Positions 25,006-34,040 of a DNA stretch of 64,000 bases are shown here, in pieces. The stretch is from Desulfoluna spongiiphila (GTDB lineage Bacteria > Desulfobacterota > Desulfobacteria > Desulfobacterales > Desulfolunaceae), in the NCBI RefSeq assembly GCF_900101345.1, contig NZ_FMUX01000001.1, positions 372,001 to 436,000 on the forward strand, read 5' to 3'. The position numbers were made by a program, and so were the translations under genes. Under the pieces are notes generated by a model. That model saw only the letters and a list, made by a program, of their open reading frames with translations. It was not told the origin of the DNA and searched no databases. Position 1 is the stretch's first letter. Every line of letters starts with the position of its first letter.

Positions 25006-26646
25006 TCAGTAAAACAGGATCTCTTCGGGAAACCGAAACACCGACCAGTTCCTGTCGTCAAAGTCCTGGACCTTTTCCAGGAGAAAGATGGCGCGGTTGT
25101 GCATTGAGCGTGCAAAATCGGCATTGAGTTCAAAACGGGTGGACGTATAAAAAGACCGGGCCAGGGCCAGGGCCAGGCGCCCGGAAAAAGAGGCGTCTTT
25201 GTGTTGTTCAGAAAAAACGCGAAACACCTTGTAAAAGCGATCGATGCCCCGGTTGATCCGATGGCGGCAGCGGGTGTTGAACATCGGGAGGCGAAATAGC
25301 GACACCAGAAACACCGAGGCATCCTGAACGTAATCAAAGTCCCGGGACCGATGCAGGTCGATAAAATGGACATGATCTGTGGCGTGATTGTACACCACGT
25401 TGCTGGTATTGAAATCTCCGTGAATAAACACGGAGACAGGGGCTTGCAGCCCCTTTTCAATGGCGGCGCACCTGGAGAGGAGTTCCCCCATGGAGTGGGC
25501 GGTGGCATGCCCCACGGAGGTGCTTTCCCTGAAAAACGCAGGGTGAACCGCCAGCACATCCGCCAGGCGGGCCTGGACCTGAGGGATATAATCCGTGGCA
25601 CCGGGGGCCGCAACACAGGTGCGGTCCCAAATGGCCAGCAGGGTTCGCTCAAGGGAGTCAAAGGCGCTTTGGACCTCGGCGTCACCTGCCGAGCGGATCA
25701 CCTCGTCCAGGGTGTCACCCGGCAGGTACTCAAGGAGCAGGGACGCTTTCTCCCCTTCGGTATGAAAACTGTAAACATCGGGCACCAGGCCGGGGCAGCA
25801 GGCCTGCCATCGGCTGTTGTTTGCCCGCTCCCGCCTCATTTTTTCCAAAGGCCCCTCTTTGTAGATACGACTCTGGGCTTCCGGCACAACGCCCGGCCCC
25901 TTTACCTTGCCGATGCGACACCCGGACCGGGTGCCATCAATGGCCCGGTAATCAATGCCTTCCACGGAATTGCTGACCCCTGATTTGGACAGGGTTTTCT
26001 GCAGGGCCTCAAACTGCCCGACCTTGATGTGCTCACCCAGGATGGAGAAAAGAATCGCCTCGCCGATGATGAGGATCTCGCCTCCCACGCGCTCCAGCTC
26101 CTGAAGGATACACAGAGCCGGAATGAGGTGCCGCGGGTTGCCTCCCCCTTCCAGAGCTCCCATGACACGGTGAGAACCCTCTGCGTAGATCCGATTCAGC
26201 ACCGTCTCCACCCGACAGATGGCAAGGCCCCCTTCCACCTTTCCCTTGAGAAGGGCCCTCTGAATCGGGGCAAGGCCCCTTGAGATCGCGGAAAAAGCCG
26301 CCTCCACATCGGTGATCGCCTGGAGGTCCGGGCAGCTCAAGTGCTCGGACTGACGAAGGACCCTCACAAAGCAGTCCCCGATACGCTCCAGGCCCATGAC
26401 GATCCCCTGAATGGCCCGGAGCCTGTTCAAGCGGTCTCGCGGCAGGGAACCGTCGCCGTGGATGGCCCCAATGCACTCATTGTCAACAACCGTCTTCAGG
26501 TTGTCGATGTACTCCTCCCGGGCATGGAGCTTGGCCAGGCCTTTCCGCCCGGGATCAAGGAGGTACCGCCGAGTGGCATGGGCCTGGGTCTCCACGGCCA
26601 GAACGAGGAACCGAAAATGGTGGTCAAGCCCTTCTACGGTGGCCAT
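25006..26646 (-). CDS. GAK-linked fusion: PhoU-like domain plus aminoglycoside-phosphotransferase-like kinase
   Basis: The 546-aa protein has an all-helical N-terminal half with two PhoU-like repeats (about residues 5-225; LRAIQGIVMGLERIGDCFVRVL and LQELERVGGEILIIGEAI are typical) and a C-terminal APH/choline-kinase-like domain. The kinase domain shows the Brenner motif HGDFNTSNVV (about residue 405) and the metal site IDLHRSRDFDY (about 425). PhoU folds bind metal and regulate phosphate transport, but no phosphate transporter lies nearby. The product likely phosphorylates a small molecule or protein in the GAK pathway. It follows the amphi-Trp gene by three bases and precedes the ATP-grasp gene. 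Confidence 0.82.
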   Translation of the reverse strand: MATVEGLDHHFRFLVLAVETQAHATRRYLLDPGRKGLAKLHAREEYIDNLKTVVDNECIGAIHGDGSLPRDRLNRLRAIQGIVMGLERIGDCFVRVLRQSEHLSCPDLQAITDVEAAFSAISRGLAPIQRALLKGKVEGGLAICRVETVLNRIYAEGSHRVMGALEGGGNPRHLIPALCILQELERVGGEILIIGEAILFSILGEHIKVGQFEALQKTLSKSGVSNSVEGIDYRAIDGTRSGCRIGKVKGPGVVPEAQSRIYKEGPLEKMRRERANNSRWQACCPGLVPDVYSFHTEGEKASLLLEYLPGDTLDEVIRSAGDAEVQSAFDSLERTLLAIWDRTCVAAPGATDYIPQVQARLADVLAVHPAFFRESTSVGHATAHSMGELLSRCAAIEKGLQAPVSVFIHGDFNTSNVVYNHATDHVHFIDLHRSRDFDYVQDASVFLVSLFRLPMFNTRCRHRINRGIDRFYKVFRVFSEQHKDASFSGRLALALARSFYTSTRFELNADFARSMHNRAIFLLEKVQDFDDRNWSVFRFPEEILFY

Positions 26647-26649
26647 GGG

Positions 26650-26916
26650 CTACCTCACCGTCAGCGGTGGGTCCACCTGTCCCTCCCGCCTTTCGTTGTC
26701 TCGCCAGCTGATGGTGATGCTCAGCTTGGTGCGGCCGGCCTTTTTTTTGGCTTTCACCGTAAAGTTGAGCAGCCCTTCGGGGTGAAGGTCAACGGCGACG
26801 CCGTCGCCGGACAAGGCGATCTCCCCCTTGCGAAAACCTTCGGTGAGGGATGCGAGAAACCTTGTGATGGTGTCGTTGTCCTGGAGGGAGTCAAAAACAA
26901 ATGTGTCATCGGACAT
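26650..26916 (-). CDS. GAK system amphi-Trp domain protein
   Basis: A small 88-aa protein with the amphipathic layout of the amphi-Trp domain: a helical N-terminal part (TITRFLASLTEGFRKGEIAL), a middle strand-rich segment and the conserved Trp near the C terminus (SITISWRD). It is the A of the GAK name and is likely modified or used as a carrier by the ATP-grasp and kinase enzymes, but this is inference. The start at 26916 has AGGAG eight bases before it; the frame is open to 26967. It lies between the PHP-like and PhoU-APH genes, close to the latter. Confidence 0.85.
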   Translation of the reverse strand: MSDDTFVFDSLQDNDTITRFLASLTEGFRKGEIALSGDGVAVDLHPEGLLNFTVKAKKKAGRTKLSITISWRDNERREGQVDPPLTVR

Positions 26917-27042
26917 GGAAGAGCTCCTGGGGTTGGTGCTTTCACATAAATTGGGATGGTCACCCATGGGAAGCTTGCGACACAGCCACCGGCATGGATA
27001 CCGCGATGACAGGCAGGGCAGGAAAAATGGGCCCCTGGGGGC

Positions 27043-28203
27043 CTACCCCTTGAGGCGCTCTTTGTATTCACGGATCACAGAGCGCCTGCTGACGCTGTTG
27101 ACCACCAGCTTTTTCCGGATGCTCAGGTTGTCCCAGGCAGGCTGGTAACCGATCTCGCGACTTGCCTTGGCCTCATCCTGAAACTCCCTGGCCTTGGTCT
27201 TTTCCCCCATATGGCAATCATCACCCATGAAAATGAGCTGTTTTCGCCTCGTCGCGGGGTTCTTTTTGTTCTGGTCGTTCACAACGGAGATGAGAAATTC
27301 GGTGTATCGCTGGGACTGGGGATTCCAGGTCTCGATGCCGTCCACATCATAGTCGGCCAGGAGAATGGGCCAGAACTCTTCGGGATGGGGAATCACCACG
27401 CCCCCGCCCAGGCCCCGGGCCTCTTCAATGACCTCTGCGGCCCTATAGAAATAACTCAAAGGGAAGTGAGCCTTCACAATCTGCTTCACCGCCTGCAGAT
27501 AGGCCTGTACACGACCGATGGGAAGGTCCCCCACCTCGGGGCGCAACGTATCGAACCAGTTCCGGAGAAGCTTGTTTTTCACGGAGATCGTGGGAACCCG
27601 GGGCCAGTTCTCATCCAACAGCTTCTGTACGCGGGTCACCTGGGCCCGGGTAAAGGCCATAAGCTCGGCATCGGCCCCCGTGGCCATGGCTGCCTCACGG
27701 AGTCTCTCCTCCCGGGGCCTGGTGATGGTGTCCATGAAGTCAAAAAGTTGGGAGGAGCGGTACTTTGCGGTGAGTTCCAGCATGGATTTCAGCACATGGG
27801 CCTCTTTCACCTTCTCATCGGCGAAGTGGAGCAGGAGCTGCACCTTGCTGTCGAATGCCCGGGCATAGCAGTCCACCTCCACGCCGGTGTACCCGCCCCA
27901 GCTCATCATCTCGTTGTGCTGAGTAGGAATGATCAGGGCCTCCCGGATGTTGGGAAAGGCCGTCTTCAACCGTTGCCGGATAAGGGGCATGGGGACGAAC
28001 TCTGGGTGCCAGTGAACCGCCAGGAGCGCCTCCTGGCGATGATGCACCACGGGAGGCTCGATGACCTGCTCCACCTGCCAGGGGGCCAGGTCCGTGGCCA
28101 CGATCCCCAGGAAACGCTCCAGGTCCCCTTCGGAGACCTCCTCAGAAAATCCATGCCGGGGAAAAAGCCCGGCCTCTCCGGCGGCTGCTGTTTTCTCTGT
28201 CAT
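27043..28203 (-). CDS. GAK-linked PHP-like metal-dependent phosphoesterase
   Basis: I do not know a name for this 386-aa protein, but it has PHP-domain hallmarks: HWH at residues 64-66 near the N terminus, an internal DYDVDGIETWN (about 280), and FMGDDCHMGEK with D-x-H (about 330), all in the order of PHP phosphoesterases. The middle (about 110-260) is a helical insertion not usual for the family. PHP enzymes cleave phosphoesters with a trinuclear metal site. GGAAGAGG lies just before the ATG. It lies 65 bases after the CofD-like gene in the GAK operon. Metal ligands are inferred by pattern, not by alignment. Confidence 0.65.
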   Translation of the reverse strand: MTEKTAAAGEAGLFPRHGFSEEVSEGDLERFLGIVATDLAPWQVEQVIEPPVVHHRQEALLAVHWHPEFVPMPLIRQRLKTAFPNIREALIIPTQHNEMMSWGGYTGVEVDCYARAFDSKVQLLLHFADEKVKEAHVLKSMLELTAKYRSSQLFDFMDTITRPREERLREAAMATGADAELMAFTRAQVTRVQKLLDENWPRVPTISVKNKLLRNWFDTLRPEVGDLPIGRVQAYLQAVKQIVKAHFPLSYFYRAAEVIEEARGLGGGVVIPHPEEFWPILLADYDVDGIETWNPQSQRYTEFLISVVNDQNKKNPATRRKQLIFMGDDCHMGEKTKAREFQDEAKASREIGYQPAWDNLSIRKKLVVNSVSRRSVIREYKERLKG

Positions 28204-28268
28204 GGGCCTCTTCCTTTGCCCCTGCCCGAAGCGGGCAGGGCAACCAAATGGTCCCGGGAACGTACCGC

Positions 28269-29495
28269 TCAGGTAAACGAGAGCAGGGCACGGGTCAGAA
28301 GACCCTTGTCGATGCCCGCACCGGCTGGCTCCGCGATGAGGGGCACGTCGATGACCCGGGCCCCCATGGCTTCGATGGCGTCCGGGTTCAGCCCCCCGGG
28401 GTAGGTCCCTTTTCCAGTGTCCACCAGCACATACTGCAGGGCGTCCCGCCCCTCAGGGGCACCGCTCGCCCCAAGGTACGCCATCAAGGTGGCCACCTGA
28501 TCTTCCACGCTGTAACCCAGGAGCTCTGGATCGTCAAAGGGGTTGGGCACAAACACCTTGGGACAGGGGTTGGCGGCAACGGCCTTGCCCACACCCCACG
28601 GCAGGATGTTGGCGACCACACTGGTAAAAAAACTTCCGATGGGAAAGCAGATCAACTCGGCCTCTCCGATCCTGTCTGCGGTCTCTCCGTCGATGGAGAC
28701 CTTCGCCGGGGCGGCGTTGTCCAGGGAACGGGTAAGCCACACCCTGGCGATCCGGGCCTGAATGGCCCCGCCCTCCTTGCCGGTCAACAGGTGCTGCCCC
28801 ACCACCACGGACCCGTCGTCGAGTTCTGCGGCGATGTGCATGTCCTCCCCCACCACCGGGTGTACCACACCGTGCCCCCCCACAAGGGCGGACAGCAGCC
28901 GGATCCCCGATGCCATCTTGCAGCTTGAGGCGAGATACGCCGAGGTGAGGATCAGGTTCCCCATGCAGGCCCCCCTCAGGTCAAAGGCATCGGGCATGGA
29001 CGACAGAAACAGCCGAAAATGGGGACAAAGAATCTCTTCGGTCTGCAGGGAAAGCCCGCGCATCAGGGGATGGGACCCGCCGGCCAGGGCGGCCAGCTCC
29101 GAGGTCGCCTCGTGACGAGGCATATCCATGGAAAATCGGTGGGAAAAAAGTGCCGCAGCCGCCTGGGGCTCTCCGGGGGATGCGGCCGAGAGGGAAAGCA
29201 GCCGGCTTCGGATATCGCCCATGGCCGGTATGTGAAACCACCTGCGGAGCTCACCGCTGCTCCCGCCGGAATCGAAGGGTGTCATGATATGGATGGTGTT
29301 GTGGGTATACCGCGTCAGCTCCCGGGAGACCTCGCTCAGGGCGGTGCCGCCGCTGAAAAAGAGAATTCTCGGTCCCGCCTGCGGAGCGCGCATGTACCGT
29401 TCACATTTCGTCGAATCGGGGATCAACATCTCATCCTGCATGCCGTCCTGAACGAATCCAGGGTCCGGACTGATAATAGTCATGGTATGATTCAT
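28269..29495 (-). CDS. GAK system CofD-like protein
   Basis: About 408 aa from the ATG at 29495; the frame is open to 29558 and later Mets near residue 20 are also possible because no start has a clear ribosome-binding site. The N-terminal FFSGGTALSEVSRELTRYT and MTPFDSGGSSGELRR motifs are the CofD/YvcK-type nucleotide/phosphate binding segments. The C-terminal half has FPIGSFFTSVVANILPWGVGKA, also typical. CofD makes coenzyme F420-0; the CofD-like branch in GAK clusters has no proven activity. It is the first gene of the operon, divergent from the SRPBCC-SDR fusion. Confidence 0.86.
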   Translation of the reverse strand: MNHTMTIISPDPGFVQDGMQDEMLIPDSTKCERYMRAPQAGPRILFFSGGTALSEVSRELTRYTHNTIHIMTPFDSGGSSGELRRWFHIPAMGDIRSRLLSLSAASPGEPQAAAALFSHRFSMDMPRHEATSELAALAGGSHPLMRGLSLQTEEILCPHFRLFLSSMPDAFDLRGACMGNLILTSAYLASSCKMASGIRLLSALVGGHGVVHPVVGEDMHIAAELDDGSVVVGQHLLTGKEGGAIQARIARVWLTRSLDNAAPAKVSIDGETADRIGEAELICFPIGSFFTSVVANILPWGVGKAVAANPCPKVFVPNPFDDPELLGYSVEDQVATLMAYLGASGAPEGRDALQYVLVDTGKGTYPGGLNPDAIEAMGARVIDVPLIAEPAGAGIDKGLLTRALLSFT

Positions 29496-29850
29496 TGTTC
29501 TGGCTGCGGCCTGCCGCTTGCCACCTGCAAAGGACCGACAGGACATACCCCGAAACAACTCGGGCAGTCAAATGGATGGCGTCGGTCAGGAAGGGGGTGT
29601 GTACAGATAAATATATCCCAAACGATCATGGCGTGGAATGAAAAAGGCGACAAACAGGCCGTGATATCCGCGACATACACCGAAGGATTTGACACCCCGA
29701 CCCGTTTCACGGTATTTTTCTAAAGTTACCGTGCCCATCACATGCGCCATCCCCATGGGATCTCCGACGCCGGCATCACCGGTTCTGCATCGGTGGCCCC
29801 CGGCCGCCACACGCCTGCCATTTTTCCCGACCCTCACCGAAGGGGGATTC

Positions 29851-31281
29851 ATGATTGAAATCAAGGAAACCATCGCCGTTGAGAGGTCCATTGAAACGGT
29901 ATTTCGCGTCATCAGCGATTTTACCTTCATCGCACAATGGGACCCCGGCGTTGTCTCCTCCGAGAAAGTGTCCGACGGGCCTGTCGGCGTGGGGTCGGCC
30001 TTTGCCCTGGCCCTCAGGTACGGAATCTTTTCCATGCGCATGGTCTATACCATCGCAGAGTACCTGCCCCCCTTCCGGGTGGTGCTCAAGGGGACCGGAG
30101 ACTCCTTTGCCGTCACCGACACCATTGAAATGGCCGAAAACGGCCCCCTGACCACGGTGACCTACACGGCAGCCTTTGATCTGCCCGACATGCCGCCCCA
30201 CCTTGCACCGGTGATCCGCCCTCTCCTGAAGCGTATCGGCCGAACCGCCATGGCCGGATTAAAGGCCGCCCTCTCCCCCAGTTCAGGGCCACCCCGGTCC
30301 GTCGCCCTCTTTTCGAGCGGAATCCACCCCGTGGACAGGGTGGCCGACGGCCTGGTGGTGCCCGGAGCCTTAGGCTTCAGCAAGTGGGGGCACACCCTGG
30401 CCAAATCCTTCTGGAAGCCCGACACCGAACTTCTCACCGGCAAGACCGTTGTCCTCACCGGGGCCACATCGGGCCTGGGCAAGGCCGCGGCGCTGGGACT
30501 GGCCCGGCGGGACCCCCGGCTCATCCTCATCGCTCGCAACAGGCAAAAGGCCCTGGAGACGAGCCGCGAGCTCACCCGCGCCACAGGCAACGAGAACATC
30601 ACCGTGGCCGTGGCCGACCTGAGTATCATGGCTGAGATTCACCGCGTTGCCGACGAGATCCTTCAAGGGACGCCCTGCATCGACGTACTCATCAACAACG
30701 CCGGGGCCTTGTTTCCCCAACGCCAGACCACGGCCGAGGGACTGGAGCGCACCTTCGCCACCAACCTCCTGGGCGTGTTCACCCTGACCCGGAGACTCCT
30801 CCCAGCCCTTTGCCGGTCCAAGGCTCCGCGCATCCTCAACGTCGCCTCCGGGGGCATGTACACCCAGAGAATCCACGTGGGCGACCTGGAGATGGAAAGC
30901 GCCCCCTACGATGGCCCGACTGCCTACGCATGGGCAAAACGGGGCCTGGTGATTCTGACGGAACTCTGGGCCGAAACGTTTCGCCACCGCCCCTTTGCCG
31001 TCCACGCCATGCACCCCGGCTGGGTGGACACCCCGGGCCTTGCCGCCTCCCTGCCCCGGTTTCACAAAGCCATTCGCCCCCTGCTCCGCTCACCGGCCCA
31101 GGGGGCCGATACCCTGGAATGGCTGGCCTCGGCTGTGGCACCAGGCCAGTGCTCCGGCCTTTTCTGGCTCGACCGGCGCCCCCACGGCACCCATGTGTTT
31201 CCCGGGACCCGTGAAACAGAAGACGAACGCAGGCAGCTCCTTGAGGCCCTTACAGCCCATGAAAACCATCTGCGCCGTTAG
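29851..31281 (+). CDS. SRPBCC-SDR fusion oxidoreductase
   Basis: The 476-aa protein joins an SRPBCC (START-like) domain (residues 1-145; IEIKETIAVERSIETVFRVI is the typical first strand and helix) to a short-chain dehydrogenase/reductase domain (about 200-450). The SDR part has TGATSGLG for NAD(P) binding (about residue 202), NNAG (about 285) and a YxxxK catalytic pair in YAWAK (about 355). The arrangement suggests a lipid or aromatic ligand bound by the SRPBCC domain is reduced by the SDR domain. AAGGGGG stands before the ATG at 29851; the frame extends upstream to 29689 without a better start. Substrate and pathway are unknown. Confidence 0.85.
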   Translation: MIEIKETIAVERSIETVFRVISDFTFIAQWDPGVVSSEKVSDGPVGVGSAFALALRYGIFSMRMVYTIAEYLPPFRVVLKGTGDSFAVTDTIEMAENGPLTTVTYTAAFDLPDMPPHLAPVIRPLLKRIGRTAMAGLKAALSPSSGPPRSVALFSSGIHPVDRVADGLVVPGALGFSKWGHTLAKSFWKPDTELLTGKTVVLTGATSGLGKAAALGLARRDPRLILIARNRQKALETSRELTRATGNENITVAVADLSIMAEIHRVADEILQGTPCIDVLINNAGALFPQRQTTAEGLERTFATNLLGVFTLTRRLLPALCRSKAPRILNVASGGMYTQRIHVGDLEMESAPYDGPTAYAWAKRGLVILTELWAETFRHRPFAVHAMHPGWVDTPGLAASLPRFHKAIRPLLRSPAQGADTLEWLASAVAPGQCSGLFWLDRRPHGTHVFPGTRETEDERRQLLEALTAHENHLRR

Positions 31282-31302
31282 AATGCTCCACAGGTGAAAA
31301 AT

Positions 31303-31472
31303 GCCTCCGGCGGCCCTGCCGGGGGCCAAACTTTTGAAACGTTTGATAAACAGGTTTTAAAAACAGACTCCGTTTAATCCGAACCAATGGCGAATGTGAT
31401 TTTCCCTGAGGAACGAAGGGGAAAGCGCATTCGCAACCTGCTTTCGAGGTGGCTCACCTCGCCGCCGGAGGC
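31303..31472. repeat. Composite M1+M2 intergenic element, copy 4
   Basis: A 170-bp element starting 21 bases after the SDR fusion stop. It has perfect 12-bp inverted ends (31303 and 31461-31472). M1 is followed by M2 with H2 arms GCGAATG/CATTCGC, TTTCCC/GGGAAA and loop TGAGGAACGAA. Its right border is shared with the next long element. Confidence 0.87.
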
Positions 31473-31743
31473 TGTTTTTTTGAGCTGAATAGTTACAAAA
31501 AAACGACCGAAACGGTGCGCCGCACTCCGATGCGGATTTTTGGTCCGTCGTTACCCGTGCCGCACAGGAGTGCGGCGCTCCAGGGGGCAAGGGGCTTTGG
31601 GGAGTGATGCCAATACACCAATCGCCCAAACGATGATCACGGCCGACGTTTGTTTTATAGGCGGATGTGATTTGCCCCGAGGGACGAGGGGCAAAACGCA
31701 TCCGCAACCTGCTTTCAAGGTGGCACACCTTGCCGCCGGAGGC
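31461..31743. repeat. Long composite repeat, copy A (283 bp)
   Basis: Bounded by GCCGCCGGAGGC at both ends. It holds a GAGCTGAATAGTTAC start, a GGAGTGCGGCGC-type hairpin module (about 31529-31583), a spacer, then an M2 copy (31671-31743) with H2 arms GCGGATG/CATCCGC and loop CGAGGGACGAGG. It is nearly identical, in inverse orientation, to 61014-61298. Confidence 0.88.
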
Positions 31744-31839
31744 TGTCTTTGAATGCTTTTTTGCTCCGCCCCTGAACCGAACAGTCACCCCGTTTTCCTT
31801 TCCCGGCCCGCTCCCACACGATGCGGGCCAAGGAGTGCC

Positions 31840-32415
31840 ATGTCCCCCATGAAACACACCATCCTGATTGTGGCCTGTTGCATCATGGCCCTGCCCGTCC
31901 ATGGCCTGGAGCCTGCTGCCTCCATCGACGGGGTCCGCTTTGCCCTGGTCTACCCCAACGACCAGACGCCCCTTCGCTTAAGGGGCGTTGCAACCCTCAG
32001 GTACCTCCGGTTTATCAAGGCCTATGCCGGGGCGCTTTACATGCCCAAGGCCATCCCCTCGGACGACGTGCTCCGCGATGTGCCCAAGCGCCTGGTCCTT
32101 GAATACTTCCAATCCATCGACGCCGAGGATTTTGCAGACGCCACCCGCGCCATGGTGGAGAGAAACACCGACGCGGATACCTTTTCCCGCATCGCCCCGG
32201 AGCTGTACCGCCTCTGCCGCGCCTTCCGCTCCGTTGCCCCCACCGACCGCTACGCCCTAACCTACACGCCGGAATCGGGCCTTTCCCTCACCCTCAACGG
32301 CATCCTGCTGGGGACTTTTCAGGGGCCTGACTTTGCCCGGGCCATGTTCGCCGTCTGGCTCGGCGACGCCCCCATCGACAAGGCCTTTCGAAAGCGACTC
32401 CTGGGGGCGAAGTGA
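31840..32415 (+). CDS. Periplasmic chalcone isomerase-like (CHI-like) protein
   Basis: The 191-aa protein begins with a signal peptide (KHTILIVACCIMALPVHG, about residues 5-22). The mature part matches the bacterial chalcone isomerase-like family: LRLRGVATLRYLRFIKAYAGALYMP near residue 50 and a C-terminal FQGPDFARAMFAVWLGDAPID segment. Plant chalcone isomerases bind fatty acids or flavonoids; bacterial members have no settled function and are often exported. AAGGAG lies four bases before the ATG at 31840. The stop overlaps the GTG start of the downstream GPH transporter, so they form an operon. Confidence 0.82.
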   Translation: MSPMKHTILIVACCIMALPVHGLEPAASIDGVRFALVYPNDQTPLRLRGVATLRYLRFIKAYAGALYMPKAIPSDDVLRDVPKRLVLEYFQSIDAEDFADATRAMVERNTDADTFSRIAPELYRLCRAFRSVAPTDRYALTYTPESGLSLTLNGILLGTFQGPDFARAMFAVWLGDAPIDKAFRKRLLGAK

Positions 32416-33761
32416 AGCCCGGGCCCGAAAGTCTGCCCTGTCCGGTCAAGCTCGCCTACGCCCTGCCCGCCTTTGCCATGGCCGTGGTGGGTATCCCCGT
32501 CTACATCTACATCCCCAAGTTCTACACCGACGTCATGGGCCTGGACATCGCCGTGGTGGGGGCGGGCCTGCTCGGTTTGAGACTCTTTGACGCCGTCACC
32601 GATCCGGTCATGGGAATGCTCTCCGACCGCACCGTCACCCCCTTCGGCAGGCGGCGGCCCTATATCGCCATCGGGGCCACCATTCTCTGCCTGGCCATCG
32701 CCTGCCTCTTCAACCCTCCCCAACTCGGCGAGGCGTGGACCACGGCCTGGTTTTTCATCTGGCTGGCCCTGGTCTTCCTCTCCTGGACCCTTGCGGTGGT
32801 GCCATACGAGGCCCTGGGGCCGGAACTCACCTTTGATTACCATGAACGAACGGTTCTCTTCAGCTACCGGGACGGGTTTCTCATCGCCGGCACCATGGTG
32901 GCGGCCATCGTCCCCGTGATCATCCGCACCGCCCTGCGATCTACCGATACGTCATTTACCGACCACACCGTCTTTTTCATCATGTCCCTTGTCTACATCC
33001 CCCTGATCCTTGCCTGCTGCGGCATCTGCGTCGTCAGGGTCCGGGAGAACCCCACCACCGCAGTGCCGGAGCCGTTTCACCTCAAAGAGAGCCTGGCACC
33101 CCTTCTGGATAACAAACCCTTCGGCATCCTGGTCGTGGCCTTTGCCTTCAGCGCCATCGCCGCCCAGATGCCCGCCACCCTGATCCTTTTTTATGTGGAA
33201 CACGTCCTTGAATCCAACCGGGCCGAGCTGTTCCTGCTCCTCTATTTTGTCTCGGGGGTCGTCTTTCTCCCCGCATGGGTGCGGCTTGCCAGGCGAATCG
33301 GAAAAAAAGCGGCGTGGATGGCCTCCATGGCCATCAACACCGGCGCCTTCTTCTATGTCTTCTGGCTTGGCCCCGGTGACGAAGGGGTCTACGGGGCCCT
33401 GGTCTTTGTCTCGGGCATCGGCTTCGGCGCCGGCCTTGCCCTCCCCTCCGCCCTCACCGCCGATGTCATCGACTTCGACGAATCCCTCACCGGCAAACGG
33501 CGCGAAGGCCAGTACATCGGGGTCTTCTCCGTGGCAAAAAAAATGGCCGGTGCCACAGGCGCAGGCCTCGGCCTCTGGGCCCTCGGATTTTTCGGCTATG
33601 AGGCGGGCCAGCCCCAGGGACCAGAAGCCGTCTTTGCCTTGCGGACCCTGTACGCCCTTGTCCCCTGCCTCTTGAGCATTGTGGCTCTTGCCGTTGCCGG
33701 TTTCTACCCCCTTTCCCAAAAGCACCACCAAGAGATCATGGCTCAGCGTCCCTACCCTTAA
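32412..33761 (+). CDS. MFS transporter, glycoside-pentoside-hexuronide (GPH) type
   Basis: The 449-aa protein has about 12 membrane helices and the GPH signatures: DAVTDPVMGMLSDRT (about residues 60-75), FGRRRPYI after the second loop, and a large central loop. Members use Na+ or H+ to import sugars; some homologues move other solutes. The start is GTG, with its G inside the last codon of the upstream CHI-like gene (GTGA overlap), so expression is coupled. The pairing of a periplasmic CHI-like protein with a GPH transporter hints that both handle the same small molecule, but nothing shows which. Confidence 0.85.
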   Translation: MKPGPESLPCPVKLAYALPAFAMAVVGIPVYIYIPKFYTDVMGLDIAVVGAGLLGLRLFDAVTDPVMGMLSDRTVTPFGRRRPYIAIGATILCLAIACLFNPPQLGEAWTTAWFFIWLALVFLSWTLAVVPYEALGPELTFDYHERTVLFSYRDGFLIAGTMVAAIVPVIIRTALRSTDTSFTDHTVFFIMSLVYIPLILACCGICVVRVRENPTTAVPEPFHLKESLAPLLDNKPFGILVVAFAFSAIAAQMPATLILFYVEHVLESNRAELFLLLYFVSGVVFLPAWVRLARRIGKKAAWMASMAINTGAFFYVFWLGPGDEGVYGALVFVSGIGFGAGLALPSALTADVIDFDESLTGKRREGQYIGVFSVAKKMAGATGAGLGLWALGFFGYEAGQPQGPEAVFALRTLYALVPCLLSIVALAVAGFYPLSQKHHQEIMAQRPYP

Positions 33762-33813
33762 CCCGCAGATGTCATGCCTCCCCTTTTTCTTCGCCCCGGC
33801 ACGTCAGATAAGG

Positions 33814-33843
33814 TTGACATTTCTATTCTTTTCGAAATATCAT
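33814..33843 (+). promoter_or_regulatory. Candidate sigma-70 promoter for the VWA-TPR gene
   Basis: TTGACA at 33814-33819, an 18-bp spacer and TATCAT at 33838-33843, within the AT-rich 279-base gap between the GPH transporter and the VWA gene, about 198 bases before its start. Confidence 0.45.
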
Positions 33844-34040
33844 ACCCGTCAATTCGCCTGCGAATCATACCAAAACAGGTGCTATTACAAGATGTTTCCC
33901 AACGGATAGCCGGACGCCCCGTTTCATCATTTCGTCCCAAAATCCCTTACCAAGCGTTTTCTTATTTGCCTACCGGAAAAGTTTTTCTGATGGCCCTCCC
34001 AACTGATGTAACCTGACGTGCCAAAGAGAAAGGAAGTTCC

